NCBI GenBank assembly: GCA_017425725.1
Contig: JAFOXU010000173.1
Location: 1-6,330, forward strand
DNA length: 6,330 nt
Reading direction: 5' to 3'
Origin: Alphaproteobacteria bacterium
Lineage (GTDB): Bacteria; Pseudomonadota; Alphaproteobacteria; Rs-D84
The notes beneath the pieces are model-generated. The model saw nothing but the letters and a program-made list of their open reading frames with translations. It made no database searches and was not told the DNA's origin. The position numbers were made by a program, and so were the translations under genes. Below, piece after piece: positions 5,675-6,330 of the stretch. Each line of letters opens with the position of its first letter. Position 1 is the stretch's first letter.

Positions 5675-6330
5675 AACACACCCCCAATAACACTTTCCAT
5701 TGCTGTCATTTGTGCGATTGGCGCAATGTATTTTAATTCTGCATCGCTGTTTAATTTTATTTCTGGAATCAGTCCACGTGATGATAATATCTGCAGTCCC
5801 CTGTCACACAATGGACGTATAAATTCATGTAACAGTCGACCATATGTTGCGCCCAAAATTCGCATCATATCTGCGTTACGTGCCATTATTTCTGTGGCTG
5901 TCATTTCTTTTTCACTTAACAAGCCCAATCTGTCTGCCAGCAACGTATGGCGAATACGTTCACGCAGGTCTTTTAGTATAATCTGTGACACATCAAAGTT
6001 TGCCGCACTGGTCAACGGTGTCAGACCTGATGACCCCACAGCCTTTGGAATAATTGCCCCTGGGGTCAAGTCGATATTATTCAGGTTTATAACACCATCA
6101 TCATCTGCCTGCCAGATACCAGACACAGCGATTGTTGCGTTCTTTAATACCAGTTCAACAACCTTGTTTGCTGTTTTTATATCTGGCAATGCACGCATAA
6201 TTGGACTGCGCCCGTACAGTTCACCACTGACCACAGACCAACGAAAGATAATATATGGATTCGTTTCAAATGTGCCTGTTGGCACAATATTGTTTTCAAT
6301 ATCACCATCAACATCCAACCAGGCGGTAAA
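5671..6330 (-). CDS. Phage portal / head-tail connector protein (N-terminus cut by window edge)
   Basis: The last 219 residues of a podovirus-type portal, the dodecameric ring at the capsid vertex through which DNA is packaged and which joins head to tail. Visible features match the head-tail connector family (Pfam PF12236 type): NPYIIFRWSVVSGELYGRSP (about residues 24-43 of the visible part), then ALPDIKTANKVVELVLKNA, DLTPGAIIP, a helix with RERIRHTLLADRL, and MTATEIMARNADMMRILG (143-160) leading to EFIRPLCDRGLQIL. The frame stays open to position 6330 (TTT ACC GCC TGG before the TTG at 6316-6318), so that TTG is not the true start. Full-length relatives have roughly 500 or more residues, so more than half lies off the window. 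It is the first visible gene of a tightly coupled minus-strand phage cluster. No frameshift or stop is seen. Confidence 0.88.
   Translation of the reverse strand, partial: FTAWLDVDGDIENNIVPTGTFETNPYIIFRWSVVSGELYGRSPIMRALPDIKTANKVVELVLKNATIAVSGIWQADDDGVINLNNIDLTPGAIIPKAVGSSGLTPLTSAANFDVSQIILKDLRERIRHTLLADRLGLLSEKEMTATEIMARNADMMRILGATYGRLLHEFIRPLCDRGLQILSSRGLIPEIKLNSDAELKYIAPIAQMTAMESVIGGVL

Noticed and set aside
6316..6318. TTG as the start codon of the portal gene
   Set aside because: The frame continues open upstream to the window edge, and the visible part lacks the first half of a portal protein; the true start is outside the window.

Overview
The window looks like chromosomal DNA of an AT-rich, host-associated proteobacterium, probably an uncultured gut alphaproteobacterium. 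This rests on codon use (A/T-ending codons, Arg mostly CGT), on TGA being read as stop, and on a large repeat protein whose N-terminal region I recall, unverified, from such genomes. No rRNA, tRNA, CRISPR array or insertion sequence is visible.

Left part (1-2602, minus strand). Three co-directional, tightly packed genes read trpS -> SIMPL-domain membrane protein -> xerC. The gaps are 23 nt and 9 nt, so they are probably one operon transcribed from a promoter near 2750-2776. xerC starts with TTG and runs off the left edge, missing only its C-terminus with the nucleophilic tyrosine.

Middle (2603-5191). A 221-nt divergent intergenic region carries two back-to-back sigma70-like promoters with overlapping -35 boxes, plus a roughly 140-nt trpS leader. 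To the right, on the plus strand, lies a 647-residue orphan protein. It has an N-terminal region of unknown function followed by seven copies of a ~41-residue leucine/aspartate-rich repeat. Its end overlaps by 35 nt a small cytoplasmic cyclophilin-type peptidyl-prolyl isomerase. A strong hairpin with T tracts on both sides ends this unit.

Right part (5214-6330, minus strand). A compact phage structural cluster converges on the same terminator. In transcription order it holds a T7/P22-type portal (head-tail connector) protein running off the right edge, a Bbp19-like small phage protein, and a single-pass membrane protein with a perfect heptad coiled coil. The genes are chained by two ATGA stop/start overlaps. 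No integrase or attachment site is seen between them and the housekeeping gene, so this is either the edge of a prophage or a domesticated phage locus.
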